A stretch of 64,000 nt of DNA from Pseudolactococcus raffinolactis NBRC 100932 (GTDB taxonomy: Bacteria; Bacillota; Bacilli; Lactobacillales; Streptococcaceae), in the NCBI RefSeq assembly GCF_001591765.1, contig NZ_BCVN01000004.1:32299-96298 (forward strand), given 5' to 3'. Positions 7,179 through 15,972 of this stretch are shown piece by piece (positions within the stretch are counted from its first letter, which is position 1; every line of letters starts with the position of its first letter). The notes under the pieces are model-generated. The model worked only from the letters and a program-made list of their open reading frames with translations. It did no database searches and was not told where the DNA came from. The translations under genes and the position numbers were made by a program.

Positions 7179-8829
7179 TATCAGCTTTACTCCCTTCTGT
7201 TTTGTGTTGATGATCCATTGCAAATACATAAGCATTAATTAAAGCAGCGATTGGGTCAATTTTGTTTGAGTTTTTAGACTTGTTTATCTGAATACCGTTA
7301 TTATCAACTTTAGTAATTGCATTATTAACCGCATGAGTTAAAATAGTGTTTTTCTTGTGGATCACATTACCTTGATAAACCTGTTCCCTAAACGTTCTAG
7401 TTGGTACATTCAAAGTCAGCGTACCTTGCCGAACTTCTAGCATAGGATAGTTCGCTTTTTCAGCTTTAGCAATTAAGCTATTAGCATTATAAGGATCATA
7501 ACAGATACCTAGACACTCAAAGTCATTATCACCAATTAAGCGTTGAATAAACTCAAATACTTGATCATAATCAACAATACCGCTTTCTAATTGGGTAATA
7601 GAACACTCGCCCTGCTTCTCCAATTCTTGATAAGCTAGTCCATCACGATTTTCTTTATCTTGTAAGCCGTATTTAGTAGCCACAAATGAATGAGAATCAC
7701 AATATAAACGCCCATCTTCTAAAGGTACAATCCATGAAACGCTGGTTAAATCATCCGTTTTAGATAAGTCAATCCCTATATAAACTGGTTGACCTTTAAC
7801 AGAAACATCCGCCACTTCCGCATCTTGCCAATCTTCAGCAGATAAGAAACTATCTTCACTAGCTTGTCGCCACATATTGAAATTTTTAACCAATACAGAA
7901 TTAAGACTATTTTGTTTTAAAGCCAGCGTGACATCATCTTGAATAGTTGGCAACATCACTTTTTTAATAGCTTCATTCTCAAAAATTGGATTGGCTTTTA
8001 TCCAGGTATCTTGATCATGAATTTCTGTAGTATCATCAAGTTCCCATATCGCTATGAAATACCTATCCGCTTTTTCATCGCCTTTTAAGATACGATCAAG
8101 CAATAAATATTCTTCATACATTGGCACATTTAAATCTAGCCCAGCAGTACTAATCACACAAAGTAAGCCATTTTTTTGTTGGGTTTGACCTGAACGAATG
8201 ACATTGTAAGTCTTTCTAGTCTTAGCTTCGTGCCACTCGTCTAATATAGCCGTTGTGGGAGCGAATCCGTCCAATGTACTGGTCTCACTAGCCAAAGCCA
8301 TAGAGAAGCTATTAGAGGGCTTGTGAACGATTTTAGAGTTCATGATTTTAAGCTGTTGCCTTAGAAACTTACTAGACTTGGTGGCACTTCTCAACGAATT
8401 AGAAAGCATATCATAGCCCAATTTAGCCTGTTTCAAAGCATTTGATACAAATAGTACTTGTCTTGATTCTGCTGGCTCATTCTCTAAGATAAGCGCATTA
8501 GCACCCATGCCACTAGCTAGATAGGTCTTGCCATTCTTACGGGACATAGAGATGAAAGCACGATTGAAACGCCTATTTTTAGTTTCTTTTTCACGCCAGC
8601 CATATAATGATCCAATAATGAATTTTTGAAAGCCTAATACTTGAATAGGTTTACCATCAGTACTGGGTAACAACTGCATGAATTGAATCGCTTTATTGGC
8701 TTCATCTTCATCATAATAATAAGGAAAATCAACCTTTTTCAAATCGTTCTCATGGCGTTCACAAGCTAACTTGATTTTGTTACTAGCAAGTAATTTACCA
8801 GATAAAACATCCTTGATATATTTATCCAT
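7144..8829 (-). CDS. Phage terminase large subunit (TerL)
   Basis: About 561 residues from ATG 8829 (MDKYIKDVL), overlapping the terS stop by 8 nt; the open frame extends 27 nt further without a better start. Walker A-like SRKNGKT near residue 110, Walker B ILDEWHE near 200, and C-terminal nuclease acidic residues in YIGIDLSKTDD and DPIAALINAY. It is the motor and nuclease that packages DNA through the portal. A terminase of its own means the island does not need to redirect the helper's packaging motor. Confidence 0.93.
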   Translation of the reverse strand: MDKYIKDVLSGKLLASNKIKLACERHENDLKKVDFPYYYDEDEANKAIQFMQLLPSTDGKPIQVLGFQKFIIGSLYGWREKETKNRRFNRAFISMSRKNGKTYLASGMGANALILENEPAESRQVLFVSNALKQAKLGYDMLSNSLRSATKSSKFLRQQLKIMNSKIVHKPSNSFSMALASETSTLDGFAPTTAILDEWHEAKTRKTYNVIRSGQTQQKNGLLCVISTAGLDLNVPMYEEYLLLDRILKGDEKADRYFIAIWELDDTTEIHDQDTWIKANPIFENEAIKKVMLPTIQDDVTLALKQNSLNSVLVKNFNMWRQASEDSFLSAEDWQDAEVADVSVKGQPVYIGIDLSKTDDLTSVSWIVPLEDGRLYCDSHSFVATKYGLQDKENRDGLAYQELEKQGECSITQLESGIVDYDQVFEFIQRLIGDNDFECLGICYDPYNANSLIAKAEKANYPMLEVRQGTLTLNVPTRTFREQVYQGNVIHKKNTILTHAVNNAITKVDNNGIQINKSKNSNKIDPIAALINAYVFAMDHQHKTEGSKADNEFYKSEEFSF

Positions 8830-9304
8830 TTGACACCAGACTTTCAAACGGATCAACTGCTGTATTTTCTTTTGCTTTATTTAACGCAAGTCTTGACCGT
8901 GCTTCTAAAGTCATACCCAAAGCACCAGCACTTGATTTCATATCTCTCATGGCTTGGGATTGAACAGAAATAGCTGGATTGGCACGTTTGACACCAGTAT
9001 TTTCATTGGTAACAAATGTACCAAATTTTCTTATCTCGCCTTCAGCAGTTTTTATCCTTGAAAACGCCAAGCAATAAGAGATTAACAAACCATAGTCCGT
9101 TTCCGATAATGGAAATTCTTTTTTCATAATAGGCACAAGTCTATCCCACTCACTTATGGCACTTGCTGGCATCCAGTCAGGGGGCGTTATTGTCACTAAT
9201 TCTCGATATGAGAACAACTCTTTTTTGGCATCTTCACGTTGCATTTTCTCTTCATTTGATATATTCATACTGACTTCTTCCAGTAATTTTATTGGCTTAG
9301 ACAT
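8822..9304 (-). CDS. Phage terminase small subunit, P27 family
   Basis: 160 residues from ATG 9304 with AAGGAG upstream. The P27-type pattern is present: PPDWMPASAISEWDRLVPIM, then a helical stretch with YGLLISYCLAF and VTNENTGVKRANPAI near the centre. TerS recognises the packaging site and loads TerL. Together with the HNH nuclease just upstream this suggests cos-type packaging. Confidence 0.88.
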   Translation of the reverse strand: MSKPIKLLEEVSMNISNEEKMQREDAKKELFSYRELVTITPPDWMPASAISEWDRLVPIMKKEFPLSETDYGLLISYCLAFSRIKTAEGEIRKFGTFVTNENTGVKRANPAISVQSQAMRDMKSSAGALGMTLEARSRLALNKAKENTAVDPFESLVSNG

Positions 9305-9324
9305 TTATTTATCTCCTTTCTAAC

Positions 9325-9371
9325 AAAAAGAGGATGCACTACCAGTAATTGCTTACCAGTAATACATCCTC
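9325..9371 (-). terminator. Hairpin/terminator before terS
   Basis: GAGGATG at 9330-9336 pairs with CATCCTC at 9365-9371; on the minus strand it is followed by TTTTTG. The loop holds a direct repeat (ACCAGTAAT twice). It may reduce read-through from the early genes or form part of a packaging site. Confidence 0.5.
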
Positions 9372-9391
9372 GGTTTGACCGTTTAGGTGTA

Positions 9392-9532
9392 CTAATATAA
9401 TTTTTCTTTATTATTTGTTTCCATATCACATATTTTGCCATTACGGATAATTAATTTAATCTCGCCATATTTAGGCAATTCAATTTCCTTATTTCGTCCG
9501 TCTGACAAGTGAATTGTCATGCTATCTTGCAT
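9392..9532 (-). CDS. Small protein, DUF2292/XtrA-like
   Basis: 46 residues from ATG 9532 with AGGAG seven nt upstream. The sequence has the pattern YGEIKLIIRNGKICDMETNNK, resembling the small YG-x-(V/I)-x-(I/L)-x-I-x-(D/N)-GK proteins near terminase genes in Gram-positive phages. Function is unknown. Membership of the family is my judgement from this motif. Confidence 0.55.
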   Translation of the reverse strand: MQDSMTIHLSDGRNKEIELPKYGEIKLIIRNGKICDMETNNKEKLY

Positions 9533-9679
9533 AAAATCTCCTACTCTCTTATTATACCATTATAGTTTACAAGTGTAAACGTTTAGATATAGCTACTTAA
9601 CCAGTTACTTAGTTTCAAAAAGGCTTTTTGTGAAAAAATGACCCCATACTCGTTTCCCATCAAACAAAACACCCCGCCC

Positions 9680-10072
9680 CTAACCCTTTAGGGTAGTGCG
9701 TTTACGGCGTTCTGCGCTTGTTTTTGTGTTATGATGCCTATGACATAATGACTTAAAATTAGTTTCATCCAGTCGCTTAGACCAATCATCACGTAACTCC
9801 ACAATATGATCCACAACGTCAGCTTTTCGGATAATTCCTTCATTTAAACATTCTTCACAACAAGGATTGTTTATTCTATATAATTGTGAAGCCTTAGTCC
9901 ATTCCTTACCATGATAAAACTTAAAGTATTTACCACCGATCTTTTTACGATTAGAATACTTATTACCAACTGAAATAATTTTATCTAATTGCTTGTGCTT
10001 ATCACAATACTTCTGACTGTATTCAACTAAGCATCTACATCCAGCATGATTACATTGCTTCTGTGGCTTCAT
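9680..10072 (-). CDS. HNH endonuclease
   Basis: 130 residues starting at ATG 10072, overlapping the previous gene by 4 nt. Two N-terminal Cys pairs and CCEEC are followed by VVDHIVELRDDW and LCHRHHNTKT, giving the HNH metal site. HNH proteins next to terminase genes work with TerL in cleavage at cos sites in many phages. The GC-rich run at the 3' end of this gene could be part of a cos region. Confidence 0.87.
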   Translation of the reverse strand: MKPQKQCNHAGCRCLVEYSQKYCDKHKQLDKIISVGNKYSNRKKIGGKYFKFYHGKEWTKASQLYRINNPCCEECLNEGIIRKADVVDHIVELRDDWSKRLDETNFKSLCHRHHNTKTSAERRKRTTLKG

Positions 10073-10305
10073 GATTTTAAGAAAGATTTATTAGTAGAAG
10101 GACTAGTGACATCATAGCAGACCACTTTCACATCAAATATCTCTTTATAAAGAATATGCTTATCCACATCTAGTTCATCCTGTTTATATACTTTATAAGA
10201 ATTTCTTTTTTCATAATATGAAATGTCTGTTACACCTCGTTCCCCAACTTCCATAACAACTTCTTCACCAGCAATTTCGTAAACAATCTTCTCGATTTTT
10301 TTCAT
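10069..10305 (-). CDS. Hypothetical phage-type protein
   Basis: 78 residues, acidic and charged, with no recognisable domain. It begins MKKIEKIVYEIAGEEVVMEV and overlaps the HNH gene by 4 nt, so both are probably translated together. It lies between the iteron array and the packaging genes. No function can be assigned. Confidence 0.6.
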   Translation of the reverse strand: MKKIEKIVYEIAGEEVVMEVGERGVTDISYYEKRNSYKVYKQDELDVDKHILYKEIFDVKVVCYDVTSPSTNKSFLKS

Positions 10306-10360
10306 TTCTATTTTCTCTTTTCTATTTTATATGTTCACCCTTGCAAAAACTCAATAAACA

Positions 10361-10573
10361 TTGGACATCTTGGACACTTGCTTATAAATAGCTTAATAGC
10401 AACGTTTCTAGGTATTATATTTTCGATATATTCATAAAATGGTTGGACACCTACTTGGACACCTCAATTACCTGTCCAACCTAGTGTCCAAGTGTTTTAT
10501 TAAGTTTATTATTATTAACGTTCAATAAACACCGCCATATCAACGTTTCTATTTACCTGTCCAAAGTGTCCAT
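10361..10573. repeat. Iteron array, candidate replication origin of the island
   Basis: Eight copies of TTGGACA(C) in both orientations: direct at 10361, 10370, 10443 and 10455; inverted at 10473, 10484, 10558 and 10566. The stretch between them is AT-rich. It lies directly downstream of the helicase gene, the place where chromosomal islands of this type carry their origin. The helicase probably binds these repeats. Confidence 0.75.
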
Positions 10574-10602
10574 ACTTTTTACAGTTATTGTAGGGGTAGA
10601 CA

Positions 10603-12012
10603 TTATTTATTATAATAATCAAATTCATCCTTTAGCTTCAAATGCTTATATCGCCACATTCTTGTTGCATTTATACTTTGTTTTACTTTGAATATCCCGA
10701 CCTTCTCTAATTGCTTAGTAAATTTAGGCTGTGACATTTCACGCAAACTCTCTTGATAACAGAATGATTGATAAGACTCATAGATAGCTTTTGAGGGATC
10801 TCCCTCATTTGATTCCATATCAACTTCACACTTCTCTTCAATAAACCTCAAAACATGATTAGAATCTTTAAGCCATTTATCTTTGACCTCCCGCATCTTA
10901 TTTGATACAGTCAACTCTTTTCGGTCTAAAGCAGACTTAAACATATTCATGCTATATAAAGCAAGTAATGGTATCTCTGCTTCAATCGCCTTTAAATCAT
11001 GCTTCCGTTTAAATGCATCGTCTATAATACAACCAAACGGAACAACATATAACCGTCTCTCAAACCCCAATGTGAAGTCATTAAAGGCTGGTAACTCATT
11101 AGCACTAAATATCAATTTTGCAAAATTAACAAACATAAAGGCATCTTTCCCTTTTTGTTCAGCAGATAATCGATCTCCACCAGTCAAGGCTTTTAATACA
11201 CCAGTTGACTTGATAAACTCTGAATCAACATCCGCAAAGATATTAGCTAATTTCTGAAACAGATTACTACTAGCAAAACGATTTTGTGCATTTCCCAAAT
11301 CTTGTAAAGTCACATTACTAATATTTTCATGGCATAGTACCTTTGTTAAATACTCTAAAAATGTTGACTTGCCATTAGCCCCAGCACCCTGTAATATTGT
11401 GATAGTCTGAAATGGTGCATAGCTCCTATAAAAGCAATAACCTATCATCTCCAGTAAATATTTAACACTATCACTATCCCCAGTCAAATCTTTCAGCCAT
11501 TCTACCGTCTTAATCGGTACTTCTTGGGTATCTGGATCAATAGAATAATTGTGACTTTGCATAATGTAGTCTTTAATATCGTGTGGCTTCATTTGATTAG
11601 TATTCAAATTATAAGTACCATTTTTAAAATTTACGAGATAAGGTTTACTATGATTAAATGGATTGTCTTTCATAGTTTCATCAAAAATTTTAATCATAAT
11701 AAATTTCTTGGTCTCGTATAATTTTTGTTGCGACCACTTGCCAACGGTTTCAAGTTTCTTGGTGATATAACCATCTAGGTAATCGCCTAGGCTATCCATA
11801 CGCCATGCCCCTGTTGTTTTATCAAACCTTGCCCCATACGATAATTCATTAGATCGTATCATAGGGACTTCATCCATGATTTCATATCCCAAGAGAGAAG
11901 CATTTATTTTCAAGTTACCTTTTTCATCATAACCAGCCCATTTTGGTAACTCATCATCTTGTCGGGCTTTAGGTGTTTTTGTTGCTAAATCAATTAATTT
12001 TTCTGATGCCAT
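10603..12012 (-). CDS. D5-like SF3 helicase/replication initiator
   Basis: 469 residues from ATG 12012 with AAAGGG upstream. Domain order: N-terminal D5_N-type region (YLDGYITKKLETVGKW), then an SF3 helicase core with Walker A GAGANGKST near residue 208, Walker B-like IFADVDSE, sensor SANELPAF and the arginine-finger segment FERRLYVVPF, then a C-terminal winged-helix-like part. It would unwind and initiate at the adjacent iterons, working with the primase encoded just upstream. Confidence 0.88.
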   Translation of the reverse strand: MASEKLIDLATKTPKARQDDELPKWAGYDEKGNLKINASLLGYEIMDEVPMIRSNELSYGARFDKTTGAWRMDSLGDYLDGYITKKLETVGKWSQQKLYETKKFIMIKIFDETMKDNPFNHSKPYLVNFKNGTYNLNTNQMKPHDIKDYIMQSHNYSIDPDTQEVPIKTVEWLKDLTGDSDSVKYLLEMIGYCFYRSYAPFQTITILQGAGANGKSTFLEYLTKVLCHENISNVTLQDLGNAQNRFASSNLFQKLANIFADVDSEFIKSTGVLKALTGGDRLSAEQKGKDAFMFVNFAKLIFSANELPAFNDFTLGFERRLYVVPFGCIIDDAFKRKHDLKAIEAEIPLLALYSMNMFKSALDRKELTVSNKMREVKDKWLKDSNHVLRFIEEKCEVDMESNEGDPSKAIYESYQSFCYQESLREMSQPKFTKQLEKVGIFKVKQSINATRMWRYKHLKLKDEFDYYNK

Positions 12013-12022
12013 TTATCCCTTT

Positions 12023-12805
12023 CTATATCATTTTGAATACACTTTTCCATATTGTGGTCAACTCATCATCATCAAGTGGCGGACTAGTTCTATTATTAAA
12101 CGCCAGTAACAAATCCATGCAAATACTAGGATCAATACCAATTCTACGCCAATAATGAAGAATACGGTTAGTGTCATTATTTCGTTTACCCTCGGTAGCA
12201 CCCTGATTAAATAGTTCCCATATTTCAGCACCATAGGTTCTTTTACCTATTTTAGATGCCATTTGCTTTTTAGGCGGTTTGTGGATCATATCAATTAACC
12301 AGCTAGGGCAATCAGCAACATTTGCGAGGGTATCATCTTGTTTAAAAGGCTGATATAAGCCGTCTGTGCGCTTACTTGGGTAGATAGGTGTAAAGTGTGT
12401 TTTAATCTCCACACCGTCCGCTATCTCGTTCACAATAGGCTTAGAGAATACCTCACTAGTCACTTTAAAGAAAATATGAACCCCCGAACCTGTTGGGGTT
12501 TTTTCAACATAAGTATCTAACTTTTTATCTTGACTATTTTCTTTCCATATAGCACTAAATGCCTTAACACCATTTTGACCGTCCTTGTGTTGGTCTAAGT
12601 CGATACAAATTAAATTACTGTTTTTAAGATTAATCAGAATATTTCTGTTAGGGATTTCATCAAACCAAGCATTTACTAAATCTTTATTGAGAGTACCTTC
12701 AGCAGTACCCTTAATAATCGCCCTCTCACTTTTACCAACTGGGTACCCAGCTATAACATGAATAGATTGGCTAATACAGAATAAGGCTTGTTGTTTTGGT
12801 GTCAT
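12023..12805 (-). CDS. Primase-polymerase with PriCT-type C-terminus
   Basis: 260 residues from ATG 12805 with GAGGGG upstream. The N-terminal part is of the bifunctional prim-pol type (LICIDLDQHKDGQNG with metal-binding acids, then TPTGSGVHIFF with the catalytic histidine). Residues about 190-255 match a primase C-terminal helical domain (GKRNNDTNRILHYWRRIG). It primes replication of the island and is followed 10 nt later by the helicase. Confidence 0.82.
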   Translation of the reverse strand: MTPKQQALFCISQSIHVIAGYPVGKSERAIIKGTAEGTLNKDLVNAWFDEIPNRNILINLKNSNLICIDLDQHKDGQNGVKAFSAIWKENSQDKKLDTYVEKTPTGSGVHIFFKVTSEVFSKPIVNEIADGVEIKTHFTPIYPSKRTDGLYQPFKQDDTLANVADCPSWLIDMIHKPPKKQMASKIGKRTYGAEIWELFNQGATEGKRNNDTNRILHYWRRIGIDPSICMDLLLAFNNRTSPPLDDDELTTIWKSVFKMI

Positions 12806-12815
12806 ACTGCCCCTC

Positions 12816-13214
12816 TCACGCTGTCCAATTAGATTTTTCTTCAGCTATACCAGCCTCGTACATTTTACGAGCAACTAAAGCGCCAAAATCTCTAGAATCT
12901 CTATATTTACTGCCACCATATAGATTTTTAGCAGTTTCAGTTTTTACTTTGCTATATAGCTCCCAAAAAGTATCAGATTCTTTAAATTCTTCATCAATCC
13001 ATTTAGAGGGTCTGTGGGCTTTCTTACCCCGATAAAATCCTACATTATATGCAGACATCAAAGCAAAATAGACATCAAATTCTTCAATTTTCGAACCACT
13101 ACTTTCATCAAGAAAGGCTAAACTGAAATACAAATCCTTAAATACTGGGTTAAATTCTTCAAAACTTGTATTTCTTGTCGTTGCTTTTTCAATTTCTTCA
13201 CGTACATTTTTCAT
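12816..13214 (-). CDS. Hypothetical early protein
   Basis: 132 residues, mixed charge, with segments such as FDVYFALMSAYNVGFYRGKKAH and GGSKYRDSRDFGALVARKMYEAG that look mainly helical. I recognise no domain. It sits at the head of the replication genes, ends 10 nt before the primase start, and follows a 130-bp gap that holds a plus-strand small RNA candidate. Confidence 0.6.
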   Translation of the reverse strand: MKNVREEIEKATTRNTSFEEFNPVFKDLYFSLAFLDESSGSKIEEFDVYFALMSAYNVGFYRGKKAHRPSKWIDEEFKESDTFWELYSKVKTETAKNLYGGSKYRDSRDFGALVARKMYEAGIAEEKSNWTA

Positions 13215-13249
13215 CTTTTAATTCTCCCTATTTTATGGTATAATAGAGG

Positions 13250-13330
13250 GTAGAGAAACGGCTATAAAACACCGTATAAGTAACCTTTATCACTGTCCGC
13301 CAAGACTTATTGTGATAAGGTTTTTTTCTT
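13250..13330 (+). ncRNA. Candidate small RNA opposite the early operon
   Basis: An extended -10 TGGTATAAT at 13236-13244 on the plus strand is followed by about 40 nt with a small ACGG/CCGT hairpin. Then comes a strong terminator: AACCTTTATCAC at 13282-13293 pairs with GTGATA-AGGTT at 13312-13322 and is followed by seven T. No ORF is present. The transcript would run opposite to the early operon across its only sizeable gap. Confidence 0.55.
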
Positions 13331-13345
13331 TACCCTGATTCATGT

Positions 13346-13558
13346 TCAATCTTCTTCTAAACCCAACAACTCAAATAATTCATATAAATTATTTTCAAGT
13401 GAAACATTAGCTAGTGTTTTAGCACGTTCTAACGCACTTTCAGTTGTTGCGACACCATCAATTTTGATGGGATAATTTTCACCATCTTTTAAATCAGCAA
13501 TTTCACCTAATAGACTTGATAAGTCATTGAGAATTTCTTTTACATTTCTTGTTTCCAT
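13346..13558 (-). CDS. Small hypothetical early protein
   Basis: 70 residues, acidic (METRNVKEILNDLSSLL), with GGAGG upstream of the ATG. No domain recognised. It follows the excisionase-like gene by 15 nt in the early operon. Confidence 0.6.
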   Translation of the reverse strand: METRNVKEILNDLSSLLGEIADLKDGENYPIKIDGVATTESALERAKTLANVSLENNLYELFELLGLEED

Positions 13559-13573
13559 TGTTTTCCTCCAATA

Positions 13574-13846
13574 TTAAACTTCAAATTGTGCCATCCAGGC
13601 ATCTACTTTTTTCTTGTTGCAACGTTTCGTCTGATTGATCACAGAAACTGGAAACTCTAAATCTTTAATAAATTTAGCTAGGTTTGACCTTGATACTTTT
13701 AAATAATCACAAGTTGTTTCTAAATCCATCCAATCTGGAAAACTTCGTCTTTTCAACTCATTCTCCATTGCATTCTGCCATACTCTACTAGCTACCTCTG
13801 CCAATTGTTGCTCAACACTTTCTGACAAGTCTACTTCTAATTTCAT
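13574..13846 (-). CDS. Excisionase/AlpA-like DNA-binding protein
   Basis: 90 residues, ATG with AAAGGAGGTGA upstream. The C-terminal part is a winged-helix of excisionase type (LETTCDYLKVSRSNLAKF, then a basic segment NQTKRCNKKKVDAWM). In phage satellites the gene at this place controls excision or switches on the early operon. An exact assignment between Xis and AlpA cannot be made by eye. Confidence 0.65.
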   Translation of the reverse strand: MKLEVDLSESVEQQLAEVASRVWQNAMENELKRRSFPDWMDLETTCDYLKVSRSNLAKFIKDLEFPVSVINQTKRCNKKKVDAWMAQFEV

Positions 13847-13868
13847 TTAATCACCTCCTTTTTGGTTC

Positions 13869-14180
13869 TTTGTATTTCTTTGCGAATTAGCTAAAAAAAA
13901 TATCATCTATTGTAATGCTCGGAAAAATAGGAATAAGCAAATTCTTAAATAAAACTTTTTCAGAATCCTTAAATGCTGTAGTTCCATTTTCTTTTAACCG
14001 ATAAGCTTGTAAAGATATTCCAAATTCTTTAGCTAAATCTGTCTGAGTAAATCCTAACATTTTCCTATAACCAATAATCTTATTCATATCCCTCTCCTTT
14101 CTTTGTATTTCTTAGTACAAACCTATTAAAACATATGATTTCTATTTTGTCAATAATAACTTTGCATTTCTTTGTAAAAT
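13869..14180. promoter_or_regulatory. Operator-like repeats in the repressor/Cro switch region
   Basis: Three related sequences of the form TTTGnATTTCTTnG lie at 13869-13886, 14102-14121 and 14161-14180. The middle one is an inverted repeat (TTTGTA-N8-TACAAA). They sit before the excisionase gene and in the divergent promoter region between the Cro-like gene and the repressor, as expected for repressor operators. Confidence 0.55.
13887..14087 (-). CDS. Cro-like HTH regulator
   Basis: 66 residues with an N-terminal helix-turn-helix (GYRKMLGFTQTDLAKEFGIS). It is the first gene of the leftward early operon and is divergent from the larger repressor gene at 14225, the classic cI/cro arrangement. 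GGAG precedes the ATG. Operator-like repeats flank it on both sides. Confidence 0.82.
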   Translation of the reverse strand: MNKIIGYRKMLGFTQTDLAKEFGISLQAYRLKENGTTAFKDSEKVLFKNLLIPIFPSITIDDIFFS

Positions 14181-14224
14181 GTTGTAGAATTATTATTAAA
14201 GACAATAATTAGAGGATAACAAAT

Positions 14225-14707
14225 ATGAAAATAACCCCAAATGACCCTAAATCTGTTGGCCAAAGAATAAGAAATATTAGACAGATTCTCGGAGATAGTA
14301 TGGAGCAATTTGCTAAAAAAATTGATGATAAAGCTAAAAGCGGTACAGTTAGCAACTGGGAAACAGGGAAAAACCTTCCCAACTCTAAAAGGTTAAAAAG
14401 AATCGCCGAACTTGGAAATGTTACAGTAGATTATCTGCTCGGTAAATATGATGCAAGTCAAGACATAGAAACTAAAAAAGAACTTGATAGAATTTGGATA
14501 AATTTCATTTATCGAAAAGGTGTTAAAAAAGATCCTGAAATACCTCGTAAGTCGTTACAATTGCTAGCATCAGTCTGCCAAGATAATCGAACCAACTTTG
14601 ATGAAGATCTTTTTAATAAAATGTACGATATAGCACTGACTTTGAATCCAGTTACTGATTTTGAAAATTTATCTAAAAAATCAGTGATGAAAATATCAGA
14701 TGACTAA
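14225..14707 (+). CDS. XRE-family repressor (CI/Stl-like)
   Basis: 160 residues, ATG preceded by AGAGGA. N-terminal XRE helix-turn-helix (VGQRIRNIRQILGDSMEQFA, then SGTVSNWETGKNLPNSKRL), followed by a helical C-terminal region without an S24 peptidase domain. It probably keeps the island silent. Because the self-cleaving domain is absent, derepression is more likely to depend on a helper-phage protein than on RecA, as in known PICIs. It is followed by the integrase in the same direction. Confidence 0.82.
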   Translation: MKITPNDPKSVGQRIRNIRQILGDSMEQFAKKIDDKAKSGTVSNWETGKNLPNSKRLKRIAELGNVTVDYLLGKYDASQDIETKKELDRIWINFIYRKGVKKDPEIPRKSLQLLASVCQDNRTNFDEDLFNKMYDIALTLNPVTDFENLSKKSVMKISDD

Positions 14708-14724
14708 ATATAAAAGGGAATCTT

Positions 14725-15876
14725 ATGGCTAAATTTGAACAATACAAAGATAAAAACAATAAAAGAAAATGGTTGTTCAGCGGATATATTGCTACTGATC
14801 CATTAACTGATAAGAAGATAGTTACATCTCGTAGAGGTTTTGACACAAAAGCTGAAGCGAGTATTGAACTTGATAAATTGAAAGCCAAGATATTAAAAGG
14901 CTCACGAAAAAAACGCTCAATTACATTTGAAGAACTATATGATGATTGGTTATTACAATATAGAAAAAGTGTTAAAGCATCATCGATAGCAACAAGTAGA
15001 CGGTTTATTGAAGGTCACGTTTTACCAAAACTTGGTAAGTTAAAATTAGATCAGATAACCGTTTCTTTTTGTCAAAAATGTGTGAATGAATGGCACGATA
15101 ACTATAAACAGTATCATTATATTAGACGTGCTGCTGCTCAAGTAATGAGTTATGGTGTCTCTATGGAGTTGATGAAAGATAACCCAATGAGAAAAACAAT
15201 TCTACCACGAAAAAAAGAGGACGAAAAAGCACCCAATTTTTATAATAAAAATGAACTTAACGAATTCCTAAAATACGTTGAAACACTAGACAATTATAAA
15301 TATTATGCCTTCTTTCGCTTACTGGCTATTACAGGTATGAGAAAATCTGAAGCATTGGGCTTATATTTATCTGACTTGGATATAGCCAATAAAACCCTAA
15401 CTATAGGTAAGACAATTGCTGTAGATGAACACGATCAAATAGTATTACAGACACCCAAAACAAAAAACTCATACCGTACTATCAGCCTAGATGATAGAAC
15501 AATACAAATTTTACAAAATTGGTTTAGTATTCAAAAATCAGACTATGAGAAACTAGGCTATAGCACTTCTACTTCTAAGCAATTAATGTTTAGTAACATG
15601 AGTAATGACCTGTATTATCCACAAGTTGTAAATGATTGGCTTGACTGGATATATAGCAAAGCTGAAAAAGATGGTTTAAATCTAACTAAAATCACACCAC
15701 ATGGCTTTAGGCATACTGCTTGTTCTCTCATGTTTGAAGCTGGGGCATCGATAAATGAGGTGCAAAAGCGACTAGGTCATAAAGACGTCAAAACAACCAT
15801 GAACATTTATAGCCACGTTACACCACAACAAGCTGAAAATACCAGCCAAAAGCTAGCAGATTATTTAAACTTCTGA
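14725..15876 (+). CDS. Tyrosine-type site-specific integrase
   Basis: 383 residues. N-terminal arm-binding domain (residues about 1-60), SAM-like core-binding domain (about 65-165), catalytic domain after about 180 with the Arg in TGMRKSEALGL, HGFRHTA, a downstream His in LGHKDVKTT and the nucleophile Tyr in MNIYSHV. It integrates the island into the 3' end of sufB; its own stop lies about 100 bp from that gene's end. The arm-type repeats begin at its stop codon. Confidence 0.95.
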   Translation: MAKFEQYKDKNNKRKWLFSGYIATDPLTDKKIVTSRRGFDTKAEASIELDKLKAKILKGSRKKRSITFEELYDDWLLQYRKSVKASSIATSRRFIEGHVLPKLGKLKLDQITVSFCQKCVNEWHDNYKQYHYIRRAAAQVMSYGVSMELMKDNPMRKTILPRKKEDEKAPNFYNKNELNEFLKYVETLDNYKYYAFFRLLAITGMRKSEALGLYLSDLDIANKTLTIGKTIAVDEHDQIVLQTPKTKNSYRTISLDDRTIQILQNWFSIQKSDYEKLGYSTSTSKQLMFSNMSNDLYYPQVVNDWLDWIYSKAEKDGLNLTKITPHGFRHTACSLMFEAGASINEVQKRLGHKDVKTTMNIYSHVTPQQAENTSQKLADYLNF

Positions 15877-15906
15877 CAAATAGATAGTATTTGGGATAGT
15901 ATTTGT
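15876..15906. repeat. Integrase arm-type repeats, right end
   Basis: ACAAATAGATAGTATTT followed by GATAGTATTTGT; same sequences as at 1086, 2565 and 2769. Confidence 0.6.
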
Positions 15907-15926
15907 AAAAACGAGATAAAGAAAAT

Positions 15927-15960
15927 CAAAAAGAACGCTGTTATATCAACGTTATTTTAT
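15927..15960 (+). terminator. Terminator of the integrase gene
   Basis: AAAAAGAACG and CGTTATTTT pair with one irregularity, followed by a T-rich stretch; it corresponds to the stronger copy at 2606-2636. Confidence 0.45.
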
Positions 15961-15972
15961 AATATAATTAAA

